DNA from: Bacteriovorax stolpii
Lineage (GTDB): Bacteria > Bdellovibrionota > Bacteriovoracia > Bacteriovoracales > Bacteriovoracaceae
Length of the DNA: 64,000 nucleotides
Assembly: GCA_945883845.1 (NCBI GenBank)
Contig: CAMCYI010000017.1
Span: forward strand, 1-64,000
Direction of reading: 5' to 3'
The translations under genes were made by a program, and so were the position numbers. The notes below the pieces were generated by a model. The model worked only from the letters and a program-made list of their open reading frames with translations, was not told where the DNA came from and ran no database searches. Below are positions 36,116 to 45,849 of this stretch, one piece after another. How positions within the stretch are numbered: position 1 is the first letter of the stretch; each line of letters opens with the position of its first letter.

Positions 36116-38641
36116 ATGAAGATAAGATGTCAGCGTATGAGAGCAGCGAATGCAGTTGTACTCACTTCGATACTTCTCGCAAGTGCTCCAGCTCCGGCGC
36201 AGTTTAACAAGTACCGCTCCTCTTCCAGGTTCAACCCGGATTCAAAAGCAGTTCAGCCTGCGGCCCCTCAGCAAAACCCGACGGCAAGTGCGCCTGAGTC
36301 AGACAGCATGACGGCGGAAGATGCAGCGGCTGCACTCGAAGCCGCTTCAAATCGTGCAGAAGTTTCTGAAGAAGCAGAAAACGATGGTGCTTTTGAAACT
36401 GATAATGATGATGAAGCAAACCAGGAAACTTTCGGTGACAGACCATCACCAGGAATTGGTGCTCAACCTAAGAATAATAAATATGTGAACCTGAATCCGG
36501 AGACTGCTTTCGGTCCGGAAATTGTTCAGAGCTTTGACTTCCCTGATACAGACATCATGGAGATCACCAAGCACATGCAGAAGCTCACAGGTATCAACCT
36601 CATCCTTGATAAAGATGTTAAAGGAAAAGTTTCCATCATCGCTCCGACTCCGATCACTGTCGGGGATGCATGGAAAGCTTATCTCGCTGCTCTCAACATG
36701 GCGGGATACTCTCTCATCAAGACGGGCGCATTCTATAAAGTCATCAACGCTCGTGATATCCGTTATACACCTACGAAGATTTATACCGGTAACTACACTC
36801 CGGATACTGAGAACTATGTGATGAGAGTAATTTCTCTGAAATCAGTTTCAGCTGCAGAGATCGCAAGGAACTTCCGTCCCTTCATGAGTCGCTACGGTCG
36901 AATCATCGATATTAAACAAACAAACACGATCATCATCGCAGATACAGGTTCGAACATTAACCGTCTCGCGAAGATGGTGAAGTTCCTCGATATCCCGGGT
37001 CACGAAGAAACTCTCCAGATTGTAAAAGTGAAGAACTCATCAGCTCAGGAGATTGCAAAGCTTCTCGATAATATTCTGAAAGGCGGATCAGGCGGAGCTG
37101 CCGGTCGTCCGGGATCAGCAACACCACGCTTTACGGGCGGGGGAAGCGGGACTGAATCAACGACTTCAATTTCACGCATAATCGCTGAACCACGTACCAA
37201 CTCCATCATCGCCATGGCAAATGCTGAAGGTGCCAAGCAGCTTAAAGAACTCATCAATAAACTCGACGTGAAACTTGTCTCTTCAAGTTCAAATCGAGTT
37301 CACGTTTATTACCTCAACTACGGTGACTCAGAAGAACTCTCTAAAACATTATCAAGTATCGTATCGGGGGCCACTTCAACTGGAGCCACTGCAGGCGCAG
37401 CTGGCGGTGGAGCAAGCAGATTCTCAGCATTTAACTCAGGTCCTTCAGAAAACCCGATTTTCTCTGCTGAAGTTAAAATCACTTCTGACAAAAACAACAA
37501 TGCCCTTGTAGTCACAGCATCTCCAACAGACTGGCTGACATTAAAAGATGTGATCGGCCGTCTCGATATTCCACGTGACCAGGTTTATGTTGAAGGTCTC
37601 ATCCTCGAAGCGAACGTAACAAAAACTCGTGGATTCGGTGTTGAGTATGTCGGTGCTTACGGCGCTGGAAATGCTCAGCGTTCTGGCTTTACAACAGCTG
37701 CTTCAGGTTCATCTGGACTGCTAAATCTACTGACAACTGGTATTCCTCAATCACTTGGCGGATTCGTTGCCGGAGTTGGTATCGGTCCTTCACGTGACGT
37801 GACAGTCCCAGGTTCGACCGGCGGCCCTGTGAAAGTAAACGCAGTGAACGCATTGATCAAGGCCATTGCTTCTCACCAGAGTACAAACATTCTCGCGACT
37901 CCACAGATTCTCGCTCTTGATAACACGGAAGCCACTCTCGAAGTCGGTGATACTCAGCCTATTTCAACAGTTACTCAGAACGGTACTTCTTCCATCGGTA
38001 ACGCCGGAACTCAGGAAGCAAAACTCGCGATTACGATCACTCCTCAGATCAATAAAGTGACTCGCTTCGTGAAACTTAAAATCAATCAGAAGATCGATGA
38101 TTTTAAAGATTCTGGCGCCAACGCAACAACGGGTGCACGTGCAACCACTGTTCGTACGGCCAAAACTGAAGTTATGATCCGTGACCGTGACACGATTGCG
38201 ATGGGCGGGCTTCTCCGAGATAAAGAGACTGTTGAACACAATAAGATCCCTATTCTTGGTGATATTCCCGTACTAGGTTGGTTATTTAAAAACAAATCAC
38301 GCCAGGTTCAGAAGGTGAATTTGCTTTTCTTCCTGACTCCGCGCATACTTGCACCATACGCGAAGACAGCTTCTGCCAACACGAAAGAAATGTTGAACAA
38401 ACGTTCCAAGGAAATGAAAGGAATGTTTGATGCAGACGAGAACGATCCGAATGCAAAAGCTTCAGATCAGCTCAACAAGAAACTTGATAAACAGATCGCT
38501 GGTCCGCTCTACGACCTGTCAGATGCTGACCATTACAAAAATTTAAATGACGAAGCTGTCGGCCCGGATGAAAACGCTCCGGAAGAGACAGAAGAATTTG
38601 ATGTTCCTGACTATCAGGAAATCAGAAAGTCAGTGCAGTAA
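36116..38641 (+). CDS. gspD: Type II secretion outer-membrane secretin GspD
   Basis: 841 residues. It forms the outer-membrane channel of the type II system. Signal peptide of about 29 residues (ending PAPAQ). A low-complexity Ala/Glu linker (30-115) precedes N0 (VQSFDFPDTDIMEITKHMQKLTGINLIL), then N1-N3 with Gly/Ser/Ala loops, then the secretin domain with VYVEGLILEANVTKTRGFGVEY, TNILATPQILALDN and IPILGDIPVLGWLFKN. A charged C-terminal tail of about 90 residues follows, where pilotin-binding S-domains usually lie. It starts 9 bp after gspC with a GGG-rich ribosome site. Confidence 0.97.
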   Translation: MKIRCQRMRAANAVVLTSILLASAPAPAQFNKYRSSSRFNPDSKAVQPAAPQQNPTASAPESDSMTAEDAAAALEAASNRAEVSEEAENDGAFETDNDDEANQETFGDRPSPGIGAQPKNNKYVNLNPETAFGPEIVQSFDFPDTDIMEITKHMQKLTGINLILDKDVKGKVSIIAPTPITVGDAWKAYLAALNMAGYSLIKTGAFYKVINARDIRYTPTKIYTGNYTPDTENYVMRVISLKSVSAAEIARNFRPFMSRYGRIIDIKQTNTIIIADTGSNINRLAKMVKFLDIPGHEETLQIVKVKNSSAQEIAKLLDNILKGGSGGAAGRPGSATPRFTGGGSGTESTTSISRIIAEPRTNSIIAMANAEGAKQLKELINKLDVKLVSSSSNRVHVYYLNYGDSEELSKTLSSIVSGATSTGATAGAAGGGASRFSAFNSGPSENPIFSAEVKITSDKNNNALVVTASPTDWLTLKDVIGRLDIPRDQVYVEGLILEANVTKTRGFGVEYVGAYGAGNAQRSGFTTAASGSSGLLNLLTTGIPQSLGGFVAGVGIGPSRDVTVPGSTGGPVKVNAVNALIKAIASHQSTNILATPQILALDNTEATLEVGDTQPISTVTQNGTSSIGNAGTQEAKLAITITPQINKVTRFVKLKINQKIDDFKDSGANATTGARATTVRTAKTEVMIRDRDTIAMGGLLRDKETVEHNKIPILGDIPVLGWLFKNKSRQVQKVNLLFFLTPRILAPYAKTASANTKEMLNKRSKEMKGMFDADENDPNAKASDQLNKKLDKQIAGPLYDLSDADHYKNLNDEAVGPDENAPEETEEFDVPDYQEIRKSVQ

Positions 38642-38654
38642 CGGATAAGGATTT

Positions 38655-40385
38655 ATGACCGTATCTAACGAACTTTTACAGAACGTCGAGCATGGTAAAG
38701 AACGACTGGGAGAACTGCTGGTAAAGCAGACTTCTCTCACGCGCGCCCAGCTCGAAGAGGCCCTTGAAATCCAGCGCACTGAAGGTGGACTCATCGGCGA
38801 TATTCTCCTGAATAAAAACTACATTCATCCGCATGAACTCATCCGGGTCGTGTGCCATCAGATCGGAATCCCCTACCAGGCCGAAATCAAGGTCGAGGAA
38901 ATTGATTCCAACACCGTCCGTGACATCTCCATTAACTACGCCAGACATCATGAAGTTTTGCCTGCTCTCGAGACAGAATTTTCGGTGACGATCTATATGG
39001 CGAACCCGTTTAACTTCAACGTGGTCAATGATCTGCACATGATCTTCAAAAAAGAAGTGAAGATCATTTGTTGTTCACCCAGCAGAATTGAAGACGCGAT
39101 CAACCGCGTGTATGAAAAAGCAAACCGCAACCTTGTCGACTCGATCGAAGATGAAGAATTCGATGAATCGATGGACCTTGATGGCCCGATCGATATCTTA
39201 GATTCCACTGATGATGAAGCTCCGGTTATTCGTTTCGTGAACTCCGTAATCTTCCGTGCCGTAAAAGAGCGCGCTTCAGATATCCACATTGAACCTTACG
39301 AGCGTGATGTTGTTTATCGTTTCCGTATTAACGGGGTGATGACTGAGATCCTACGTCAGCCGAAAAAAACCCACGCATCAGTTTCTTCCCGTATTAAGGT
39401 TATGGCGAAGCTCGACATCGCCGAAAAACGTCTCCCGCAGGATGGTCGTATTAAGATCAAGATCGCGGGTAAAGATATTGATATTCGTCTTTCCACTGTG
39501 CCGGTTCAATCCGGGGAACGCATTGTTATGCGTGTTCTCGAGAAAAACAACACGGCCCTGAATCTCGAAACACTCGGCTTCCGCGGAAAAGTACTTGAAG
39601 GACTTCAGGCCATGGGTGCTATGAAGCACGGGGTACTTTACGTAACAGGACCTACCGGTCACGGTAAAACAACAACCCTCTTCGCCATCCTCGACCGGAT
39701 TAAAACTCCGGATAAAATGATCATCACTGTGGAAGATCCTGTGGAGTATGAAATTCCAGGAATTTCCCAGATTCAGGTTAATCATAAAATTGAACTCACC
39801 TTCGCTATCGCACTTCGTTCGATTCTTCGTCAGAACCCGGATGTCGTGATGATCGGAGAGACCCGCGATAAAGAAACTGCAGAGATTGCGATTAACGCCT
39901 CTCTGACCGGTCACTTTGTGTTGTCCACACTTCACACCAACGATGCGTCTGCAGCTGCTACCCGTCTCATCGATATGGGTGTGCAGCCCTTCCTGATATC
40001 ATCTTCTCTTGTCGGTGTTCTTGCTCAACGACTTGTACGTACTCTTTGCAGCGCCTGCAAAGTCCGCGTAACTTTGACGGATTTTGAAAAAGTTATTCTC
40101 GATGTCGAGGACTCACCTCCGACAGCGACAATTTTTAAGCCTGTTGGTTGTCCCCGTTGTTCGAACACAGGTTACTCCGGTCGTACGGTGGTTTCTGAAC
40201 TTCTCCATATTAACGATGAAATCCGAGCTCTCATTATTCAAAAAACAGATGCGGCAACGATCAAGAAAGCTGCTGTTCGTTCCGGGATGAGAACCCTTCG
40301 CGGAGATGCACTCGATAAGATTTTTGAAGGTGTGACATCTGTGGATGAAATCGTCCGCGCTATTAACTCTGAAGAGAGTCACTAA
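38655..40385 (+). CDS. gspE: Type II secretion ATPase GspE
   Basis: 576 residues. Cytoplasmic hexameric ATPase that drives pseudopilus assembly. The N1E domain occupies about 15-160. Walker A is GPTGHGKTTT (332-341), with His in place of the usual Ser. Asp box and Walker B include ITVEDPVEYEIPG and DVVMIGETRD (396-405). The His box is LSTLHTNDA. The tetracysteine zinc motif typical of GspE is complete, C465-S-A-C468 and C499-P-R-C502. It follows gspD by 13 bp. Confidence 0.98.
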   Translation: MTVSNELLQNVEHGKERLGELLVKQTSLTRAQLEEALEIQRTEGGLIGDILLNKNYIHPHELIRVVCHQIGIPYQAEIKVEEIDSNTVRDISINYARHHEVLPALETEFSVTIYMANPFNFNVVNDLHMIFKKEVKIICCSPSRIEDAINRVYEKANRNLVDSIEDEEFDESMDLDGPIDILDSTDDEAPVIRFVNSVIFRAVKERASDIHIEPYERDVVYRFRINGVMTEILRQPKKTHASVSSRIKVMAKLDIAEKRLPQDGRIKIKIAGKDIDIRLSTVPVQSGERIVMRVLEKNNTALNLETLGFRGKVLEGLQAMGAMKHGVLYVTGPTGHGKTTTLFAILDRIKTPDKMIITVEDPVEYEIPGISQIQVNHKIELTFAIALRSILRQNPDVVMIGETRDKETAEIAINASLTGHFVLSTLHTNDASAAATRLIDMGVQPFLISSSLVGVLAQRLVRTLCSACKVRVTLTDFEKVILDVEDSPPTATIFKPVGCPRCSNTGYSGRTVVSELLHINDEIRALIIQKTDAATIKKAAVRSGMRTLRGDALDKIFEGVTSVDEIVRAINSEESH

Positions 40386-40388
40386 TCC

Positions 40389-41612
40389 ATGCCTATCTAC
40401 GCCTACAAAGGTCTCGATAAAAAAGGCAAGGAAGTCAAAGCTACGGTAAACGTAGAAAGTATTGCTGCGGCCAAGGCCAAGGTAAAATCTCTCGGCATCA
40501 TGCTTGTCGAAATTCGTGAACAGAAAGCCCAGGGCACCAGCGGCGGCGGCGGAACCATCTCACGACTCAAAGGCGGAAGTGTTCCGGTAGATGATCTCGC
40601 GATCATGACCCGTCAGCTCGCGACACTTATCAAAGCAAAAATCCAGATTGTGGAGGCCCTCACTGCTCTCACGGATCAGGTTGAGAATCCAAATCTTCGC
40701 CTCGTTCTTTCAGATCTTAAAAGTAAAGTGAATGAAGGTACGTCACTTGCGAAGGCCTTGCAGGATCACCCAAAAGTTTTCACCAACGTTTATGTGAATA
40801 TGGTGGAAGCCGGTGAAGCATCCGGTACTCTTGAAATCGTTCTCGTGCGTCTCGCTGACTTCACAGAATCCCAGGTGAAGCTCAAAAATAAAATCAAAGG
40901 TGCGATGACCTACCCGATCATCATGGGTATTTTCGGTTTCGGCATGATGAACGTCATTTTCATTTTCGTCATTCCAAAGATTGCAAAGATTCTGACGTCT
41001 CAAAAACGCGAGCTTCCCTTGATCACAGCGATCTGTATCTGGATTTCTAATTTCATGCTGAACTACTGGTGGCTGGTAATTATCAGTATCGTTGCCATCG
41101 TTGTGGGAACAAGTAAGTACGTAAATACCGCCAAGGGTCAGTCTCAATGGCACGCTGTTCAGTTAAAACTTCCGATCCTTGGTGTCCTTATTAAAATGAT
41201 TAACGTCAGTCGTTTTTGCTCAACGTTAGGTACGCTGATGAACTCCGGTGTTCCCATTCTCACAGCGTTAAATATTGTAAAAAACCTCATACCTAATGTG
41301 CACATGAAAGATGCCGTCGAAAAAGCGCGGATTTCTGTCTCTGAGGGTGCTTCTTTGACACAACCTTTGGTTCAATCAGGTCACTTTCCTCCTCTGGTTA
41401 CTCACATGATCAAGCTCGGCGAAAAATCCGGGGAACTTGAACCTATGCTAAAAATCATTTCAGAAAATTACGAGGATCAAGTACAATCTAAAATCGGTGG
41501 ACTCACCTCCATTCTCGAACCCATCATGATGATCTGCCTCGGTGGTGCGGTCGGATTTATCGTGTTCGCGGTGGTGATTCCGATGATGAACATGAACTCA
41601 ATCAGTAAATAG
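40389..41612 (+). CDS. gspF: Type II secretion platform protein GspF
   Basis: 407 residues, standard length. Polytopic inner-membrane platform protein. N-terminal MPIYAYKGLDKKGKEVKATV and two repeated cytoplasmic GspF domains (LATLIKAKIQIVEALTALTDQ and LGTLMNSGVPILTALNIVKN) with three hydrophobic segments (about 170-195, 220-240 and 375-400). Only 3 bp separate it from gspE. Confidence 0.98.
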   Translation: MPIYAYKGLDKKGKEVKATVNVESIAAAKAKVKSLGIMLVEIREQKAQGTSGGGGTISRLKGGSVPVDDLAIMTRQLATLIKAKIQIVEALTALTDQVENPNLRLVLSDLKSKVNEGTSLAKALQDHPKVFTNVYVNMVEAGEASGTLEIVLVRLADFTESQVKLKNKIKGAMTYPIIMGIFGFGMMNVIFIFVIPKIAKILTSQKRELPLITAICIWISNFMLNYWWLVIISIVAIVVGTSKYVNTAKGQSQWHAVQLKLPILGVLIKMINVSRFCSTLGTLMNSGVPILTALNIVKNLIPNVHMKDAVEKARISVSEGASLTQPLVQSGHFPPLVTHMIKLGEKSGELEPMLKIISENYEDQVQSKIGGLTSILEPIMMICLGGAVGFIVFAVVIPMMNMNSISK

Positions 41613-41636
41613 TTGGTACGCTTAAGGAGCTCCTGC

Positions 41637-42083
41637 ATGTTGAAAGATACGATGAAAATTTTAAAGTCTCAGAACGGGATGTCTCTCGTTGAGATCCTGA
41701 TTTCCCTCACACTCATGGCCCTCGCAGGTACATTTGTGGGTGGTAAAGTTTATGATCAGCTCCAGGAAGGTAAAGTTCAGTCTGCAAAAATTCAGATCAA
41801 ATCTGTTGCTGACCGTCTGAAAGAATTCCGTCGTGATTGTAATTTCTTGCCCACCTCGGATATGGGACTGGATGCTCTCATCAACAAGCCGGAAGGTGGC
41901 CGCGAGTGTAAACGTTACGCTCCTGGCGGATATATCGAAGGCGGAAAAGTTCCTGTGGATCCATGGGATACAGAGTTCATTTACGAGTCTGATGGTAAGA
42001 CATTCAATATTATCTCCCTTGGTGCAGACAATGCTGAAGGTGGAGAAGGCGTAGATGCCGACATCGCCTCAAAAGATCTCTAA
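41637..42083 (+). CDS. gspG: Major pseudopilin GspG
   Basis: 148 residues from the ATG at 41637, chosen because AAGGAG (41624-41629) sits 7 bases upstream; the open frame begins at 41613. Prepilin peptidase site is SQNG^MSLVEILISL. The +1 residue is Met, not Phe, while Glu5 is kept. The C-terminal calcium-site and fold motifs of GspG are present: PVDPWDTEFIYESDG and SLGADNAEGGEGVDADI. Main subunit of the pseudopilus. Confidence 0.96.
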   Translation: MLKDTMKILKSQNGMSLVEILISLTLMALAGTFVGGKVYDQLQEGKVQSAKIQIKSVADRLKEFRRDCNFLPTSDMGLDALINKPEGGRECKRYAPGGYIEGGKVPVDPWDTEFIYESDGKTFNIISLGADNAEGGEGVDADIASKDL

Positions 42084-42756
42084 GCTTTTTAATAACCACC
42101 GGGGTTTCTCACTTATAGAAATCCTGGTGGCACTTGTTCTTGCCGCCATGGTCTTCCTTGCTGTTCCTTCCGGCGATTCCGCTCAAAAACACCGTGAACT
42201 TCGTACTGCAGTTGATGATATCAACCGCGCCACTCGTTTTGCAGGTAATGAAGCCGTTCTGAGAAATACTGTCGTGAGACTTCGTATTTCCCTCGATAAA
42301 TCACCGATTGAGTACACCGTTGAATTCGGCCCGGCCGGTAACTTACCACTTCCGGATATGGCCGCGAATGCCACTAAAACCAATCTCTCACTCTCAGAAG
42401 CGAAAGAAGAAAAAGATCGCGGAGCGAACCTCGATAAACAGTTCAATAAAGTTGATGAATTTGAAGAGATCAAGCATGACATTCATCCGGATGTCACCGT
42501 CATCGGCATTGCCTCTTCATCACAGAAAAAACTTATGACCAGCGGAGAAGCGAATATTTACTTTTATCCTACCGGAGAAAAGGACGCTGCTCTGATATTC
42601 TTCTCCACCATTGAAGAATTCGCCTATCTGGAAATCGAACCTTTCCTCGCAGATGCCACTGAAGTCTTCCAGCCCCTTAAGGGTAGCGTTGCTAAACTGG
42701 AAGATATCCTTCAAACTAAGATGGATGAGGTATTCAAAGCGTGGATAGAAAAGTAA
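42055..42756 (+). CDS. gspH: Minor pseudopilin GspH
   Basis: 233 residues. Prepilin site HHRG^FSLIEILVALVLAAM near residue 17. It overlaps gspG by 29 bp, with GGAGAAGG just before the ATG inside gspG. The globular part is longer than in Vibrio or E. coli GspH (about 170-200), with a charged insertion (LSEAKEEKDRGANLDKQF). Assigned as GspH by position and pseudopilin type. Confidence 0.9.
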   Translation: MPTSPQKISKLFNNHRGFSLIEILVALVLAAMVFLAVPSGDSAQKHRELRTAVDDINRATRFAGNEAVLRNTVVRLRISLDKSPIEYTVEFGPAGNLPLPDMAANATKTNLSLSEAKEEKDRGANLDKQFNKVDEFEEIKHDIHPDVTVIGIASSSQKKLMTSGEANIYFYPTGEKDAALIFFSTIEEFAYLEIEPFLADATEVFQPLKGSVAKLEDILQTKMDEVFKAWIEK

Positions 42757-43322
42757 AGCACCGGCTTGAGAGGGGTTTCTCACTCATAGAAGTGACGGTC
42801 GCGATCACTATTTTCGCATTCTTTGCCACCGCCTTCCTGGCCTCTCAGGGTTACAACGTTCAGGACTCCATTCTTTCGCAGGAACAACTTACACTTCAAC
42901 TTCTTGCTGAGCGCGAGATCAACAAACTTGTGATTGATCCGCCGAAATTTAACAACGTTACTGCAAACTCAAAAGAAACAAAAAAGTTTGAAGAATCAGA
43001 ATACAAAGATTACGAATACACTCTCGAGATGAAAAAACTGACCATCCCCGACTTTGCCCAGCTATTTGCCCAGAAAGGTGGAGCGACTAAAGAAGGTGAG
43101 GAAGCTTACGACGGTGACTACTACAATAAGAACCAGCAAGGTGGGGCCGCCCGCAACACTTCTGTTGAAAAAATGATCTTCGAAGAAATGAAGAAGAACA
43201 TCGAGAAAATGATCTGGCAGGCACGGATCACAGTCACTAACAAAGAAACGAAATACAGTTTTACACTTTCGACCTTTCTCACCAACTACAATGAAAAGGT
43301 CCAGCTCAATGTCAGTTTCTAA
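42741..43322 (+). CDS. gspI: Minor pseudopilin GspI
   Basis: 193 residues from a GTG at 42741, overlapping gspH by 16 bp. Prepilin site LERG^FSLIEVTVAITIFAFF near residue 13, followed by a conserved LTLQLLAEREINKLV stretch as in GspI. The remainder carries a Lys/Glu-rich, gap-like region (KGGATKEGEEAYDGDYY) not usual for GspI, which is normally about 120-130 residues. Part of the pseudopilus tip complex with GspJ and GspK. Confidence 0.88.
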   Translation: MDRKVKHRLERGFSLIEVTVAITIFAFFATAFLASQGYNVQDSILSQEQLTLQLLAEREINKLVIDPPKFNNVTANSKETKKFEESEYKDYEYTLEMKKLTIPDFAQLFAQKGGATKEGEEAYDGDYYNKNQQGGAARNTSVEKMIFEEMKKNIEKMIWQARITVTNKETKYSFTLSTFLTNYNEKVQLNVSF

Positions 43323-44415
43323 TCAGAGAGTCCGGGCGGACCGCGGCTTCACTCTCATAGAAATTCTGATCGCGATCACCATCCTATCGTTCATCACGAT
43401 CGGTGTTGTTACGATCACCGAAAACTCGATGAACACCAAGGATCGTACGAGCCAACTTAACGCCGACAACCTTCAGATTGAAACTGCCATGAGCCGTTTC
43501 GAATGGGATTTTCTTCAGATTTATTCTCCCCTCTATTTCTCCAGCATCATGAACTTCAATCAGAATATGAACACAGCTGGTGCGGCCAACGGTGCCGCGA
43601 ATGCAGGCTCAGGCTCAGGAGAAGAAAGCGAAGAAGGTTCCGGATTCGCCAATGCCTCGGCACAATCGGGATCCGGTTCAGGTGCAAATTTCAATCAAAA
43701 CCCCGCTCTCGCCGCCTATCAGGAAGCTCTCGCCATTCGCATGCAGACAAACGAGCACTTCATGAACATCAGCAAGGAAGGCATGCCGATTCCACGTTTC
43801 TATTCTCCCGAAAAAAACATTTTTGAATTCTTCACTTCATCCAATAGACGAAAAATCGAAAACACGAAGCAGTCTCACTTCGGATGGGTACGATACACCA
43901 TGGGTGATCCGATCGAACGCGATGCAGATTCAGGACCTGACACGGAACCAGTTAATGCCATCCCGAAAGGCCTGAAAACTCTCGTCCGTTACTACACAGC
44001 TGACGATCCCTATAATCCCAAACGGATCAATCCTGATTCCGCCGCCGACTCACAGGTTAAAGGTGCTGTTCTCCTCGAGAACGTTGAAAAACTTGAATTC
44101 TCATTCTGGAATTTTCAGACTCGAAAATGGGAATCATCTTTGAAGGCCATCGCTAACGGCGAAAGTGTCATTCACGGCGTGCGTGTCCAGCTTGCCTGGT
44201 ACGATTCTATGGGCATCAAAAGAACGACCGACAGAATTTTTCGAACACACTGGCCGCTCGTTGTTCCGCAGGATCCGGTCGCCACAGGTGGAGCTGCTGC
44301 TGGAGCGGCCGGAGCAAACCCAGCGGGTCCGGATGGCATCCTTGGAACTGAAGATGATGTCCAGGCCGGCACAACCGCTAATGGGACAACTGGTGCCGAA
44401 GAAGGCGACCCATGA
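43309..44415 (+). CDS. gspJ: Minor pseudopilin GspJ
   Basis: 368 residues from the ATG at 43309 (AAAAGG 9 bases before; the frame opens at 43291). Prepilin site ADRG^FTLIEILIAITILSF. Typical GspJ is about 200 residues. This one is enlarged by a Gly/Ser/Ala/Asn insertion (about 80-125, GSGSGEESEEGSGF and QSGSGSGANF) and a Gly/Ala-rich C-terminal tail (GGAAAGAAGANPAGPDG). VENVEKLEFSFWN and RTTDRIFRTHWPL fit the GspJ fold. Confidence 0.88.
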   Translation: MSVSNQRVRADRGFTLIEILIAITILSFITIGVVTITENSMNTKDRTSQLNADNLQIETAMSRFEWDFLQIYSPLYFSSIMNFNQNMNTAGAANGAANAGSGSGEESEEGSGFANASAQSGSGSGANFNQNPALAAYQEALAIRMQTNEHFMNISKEGMPIPRFYSPEKNIFEFFTSSNRRKIENTKQSHFGWVRYTMGDPIERDADSGPDTEPVNAIPKGLKTLVRYYTADDPYNPKRINPDSAADSQVKGAVLLENVEKLEFSFWNFQTRKWESSLKAIANGESVIHGVRVQLAWYDSMGIKRTTDRIFRTHWPLVVPQDPVATGGAAAGAAGANPAGPDGILGTEDDVQAGTTANGTTGAEEGDP

Positions 44416-45803
44416 TGATCCAAAAAACAAAATCTGAAATTCAGAAGATTTTAAAAAGTGAGCGTGGTATCGCGCTCATGATGATCATGACAGCGATCAT
44501 TATTCTCATGGCCATCTATGGTGAGTTCACTTTCGACTCGAAGATCAGCCGTCTCAAGGCCACAAACATTCTCGACAGATCCCAGGCCAAGCTCCTTGCT
44601 GAATCCGGGGTACAGCTAGCGATGGCGCGGCTGAAACTCTACAAAGAAGCTTTCAACTACGTTGAAAATAATCCTCAAGCGAAGGCCGCCGTTCCAGGCC
44701 AGCTCATCAATCAGCTTTGGGAAGTTCCTTTTATTTTTCCCATCCCTGTCGGCGAAGGTGCTAATGCCACCGTTAAAGAAACGGTAAAAAAATTCACCGA
44801 CGAAAATCTCCTCGAAGGAGAGATGAAAGTGACGATCCAGAATATTTCCAATCGTCTGAACCTTAATCTTCTGCGCGTCGATGTGACGAAATTTGATCCA
44901 AATAATACTGAAGCTGCCGACGATGCTAACAACAGTCAGCTGAACATGTCAGATACGGCCATCTCTTCGGACGTGTCCATCGATCAGTCCCTCTTCTTCC
45001 TCCTGAAAAAACAAGTTGAAGATAAAAAAGAAAAAGATGAAGCTTTCGAAGATCGTTACAGCAATCTGAACTACCAGGAACTCGTCACAAACCTCAAGTT
45101 CTACATGTCAGATTTTCAGAGCATGAATCAGGATCCACTGGCAGCCGATGCAGAAAGAGACTTTGAAAAAGTTCCCCTGACTCCGAAGTATGGACCTCTG
45201 GGATCGGCATCCGAACTCTACTCAGTTCCTGGCTGGAATGATGAACTCATCGAGCTGATCCAAAATGAATTCAGTGTCTATCCCACAACTCAGATCGATT
45301 TCAATAAAGTGACGTCGAATATGCTCAAGGTATTGATTCCTTCCATGACAGATGAACAGATCACCGATTTTTTTGAGTACAGAGATGATGCAGAAAAACC
45401 TCATTACTTTAATACTCTCCCCGACTTCAAGGCCTACATTGTTGATCAGGCCAAAGTCATGGATGCCAATCCTTTCGATGAACGAATGAATATGTTTTCA
45501 AAGAAAGGGATCTCGTTCGGATCAAATCCCAATCTCTTCAAGATCGTTTCAGAAGGAACTTATAATCGTTCTGTGTACACACTCGTTGCCTACGTAGTTC
45601 TTCCAAAACCAACGATCCTCGGACAAGCACAGGCCGGGGCTGCAGGGGCAGCTGGTGGTAACGGTGGAGTCGCTGGAACTGCAAACGCTGGCGCTGGTGG
45701 AGGTGCTGCCGGTGGTGCAACTGCAGCTGGTGCAGCCGGAGGCGGAACGAACCAAACGACTCAACTACAGGAACCGCGAATCATCGAAATCCAAATTAAC
45801 TAG
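44412..45803 (+). CDS. gspK: Pseudopilin-like tip protein GspK
   Basis: 463 residues, overlapping gspJ as ATGA. Prepilin-type site KSERG^IALMMIMTAIIILMAIYG without Glu5, as expected of GspK, which caps the pseudopilus. A large alpha domain follows with conserved LLAESGVQLAMARLKL and SVPGWNDELIELI. The last 60 residues are Gly/Ala-rich low complexity (AGAAGAAGGNGGVAG, GAGGGAAGGATAAGAAGGG), like the tail of GspJ, and end in a short beta-type strand. Confidence 0.92.
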   Translation: MMIQKTKSEIQKILKSERGIALMMIMTAIIILMAIYGEFTFDSKISRLKATNILDRSQAKLLAESGVQLAMARLKLYKEAFNYVENNPQAKAAVPGQLINQLWEVPFIFPIPVGEGANATVKETVKKFTDENLLEGEMKVTIQNISNRLNLNLLRVDVTKFDPNNTEAADDANNSQLNMSDTAISSDVSIDQSLFFLLKKQVEDKKEKDEAFEDRYSNLNYQELVTNLKFYMSDFQSMNQDPLAADAERDFEKVPLTPKYGPLGSASELYSVPGWNDELIELIQNEFSVYPTTQIDFNKVTSNMLKVLIPSMTDEQITDFFEYRDDAEKPHYFNTLPDFKAYIVDQAKVMDANPFDERMNMFSKKGISFGSNPNLFKIVSEGTYNRSVYTLVAYVVLPKPTILGQAQAGAAGAAGGNGGVAGTANAGAGGGAAGGATAAGAAGGGTNQTTQLQEPRIIEIQIN

Positions 45804-45849
45804 TGAAATTTACTAGGCGATCATATTCCTCCATGTTTAAAATAACATT

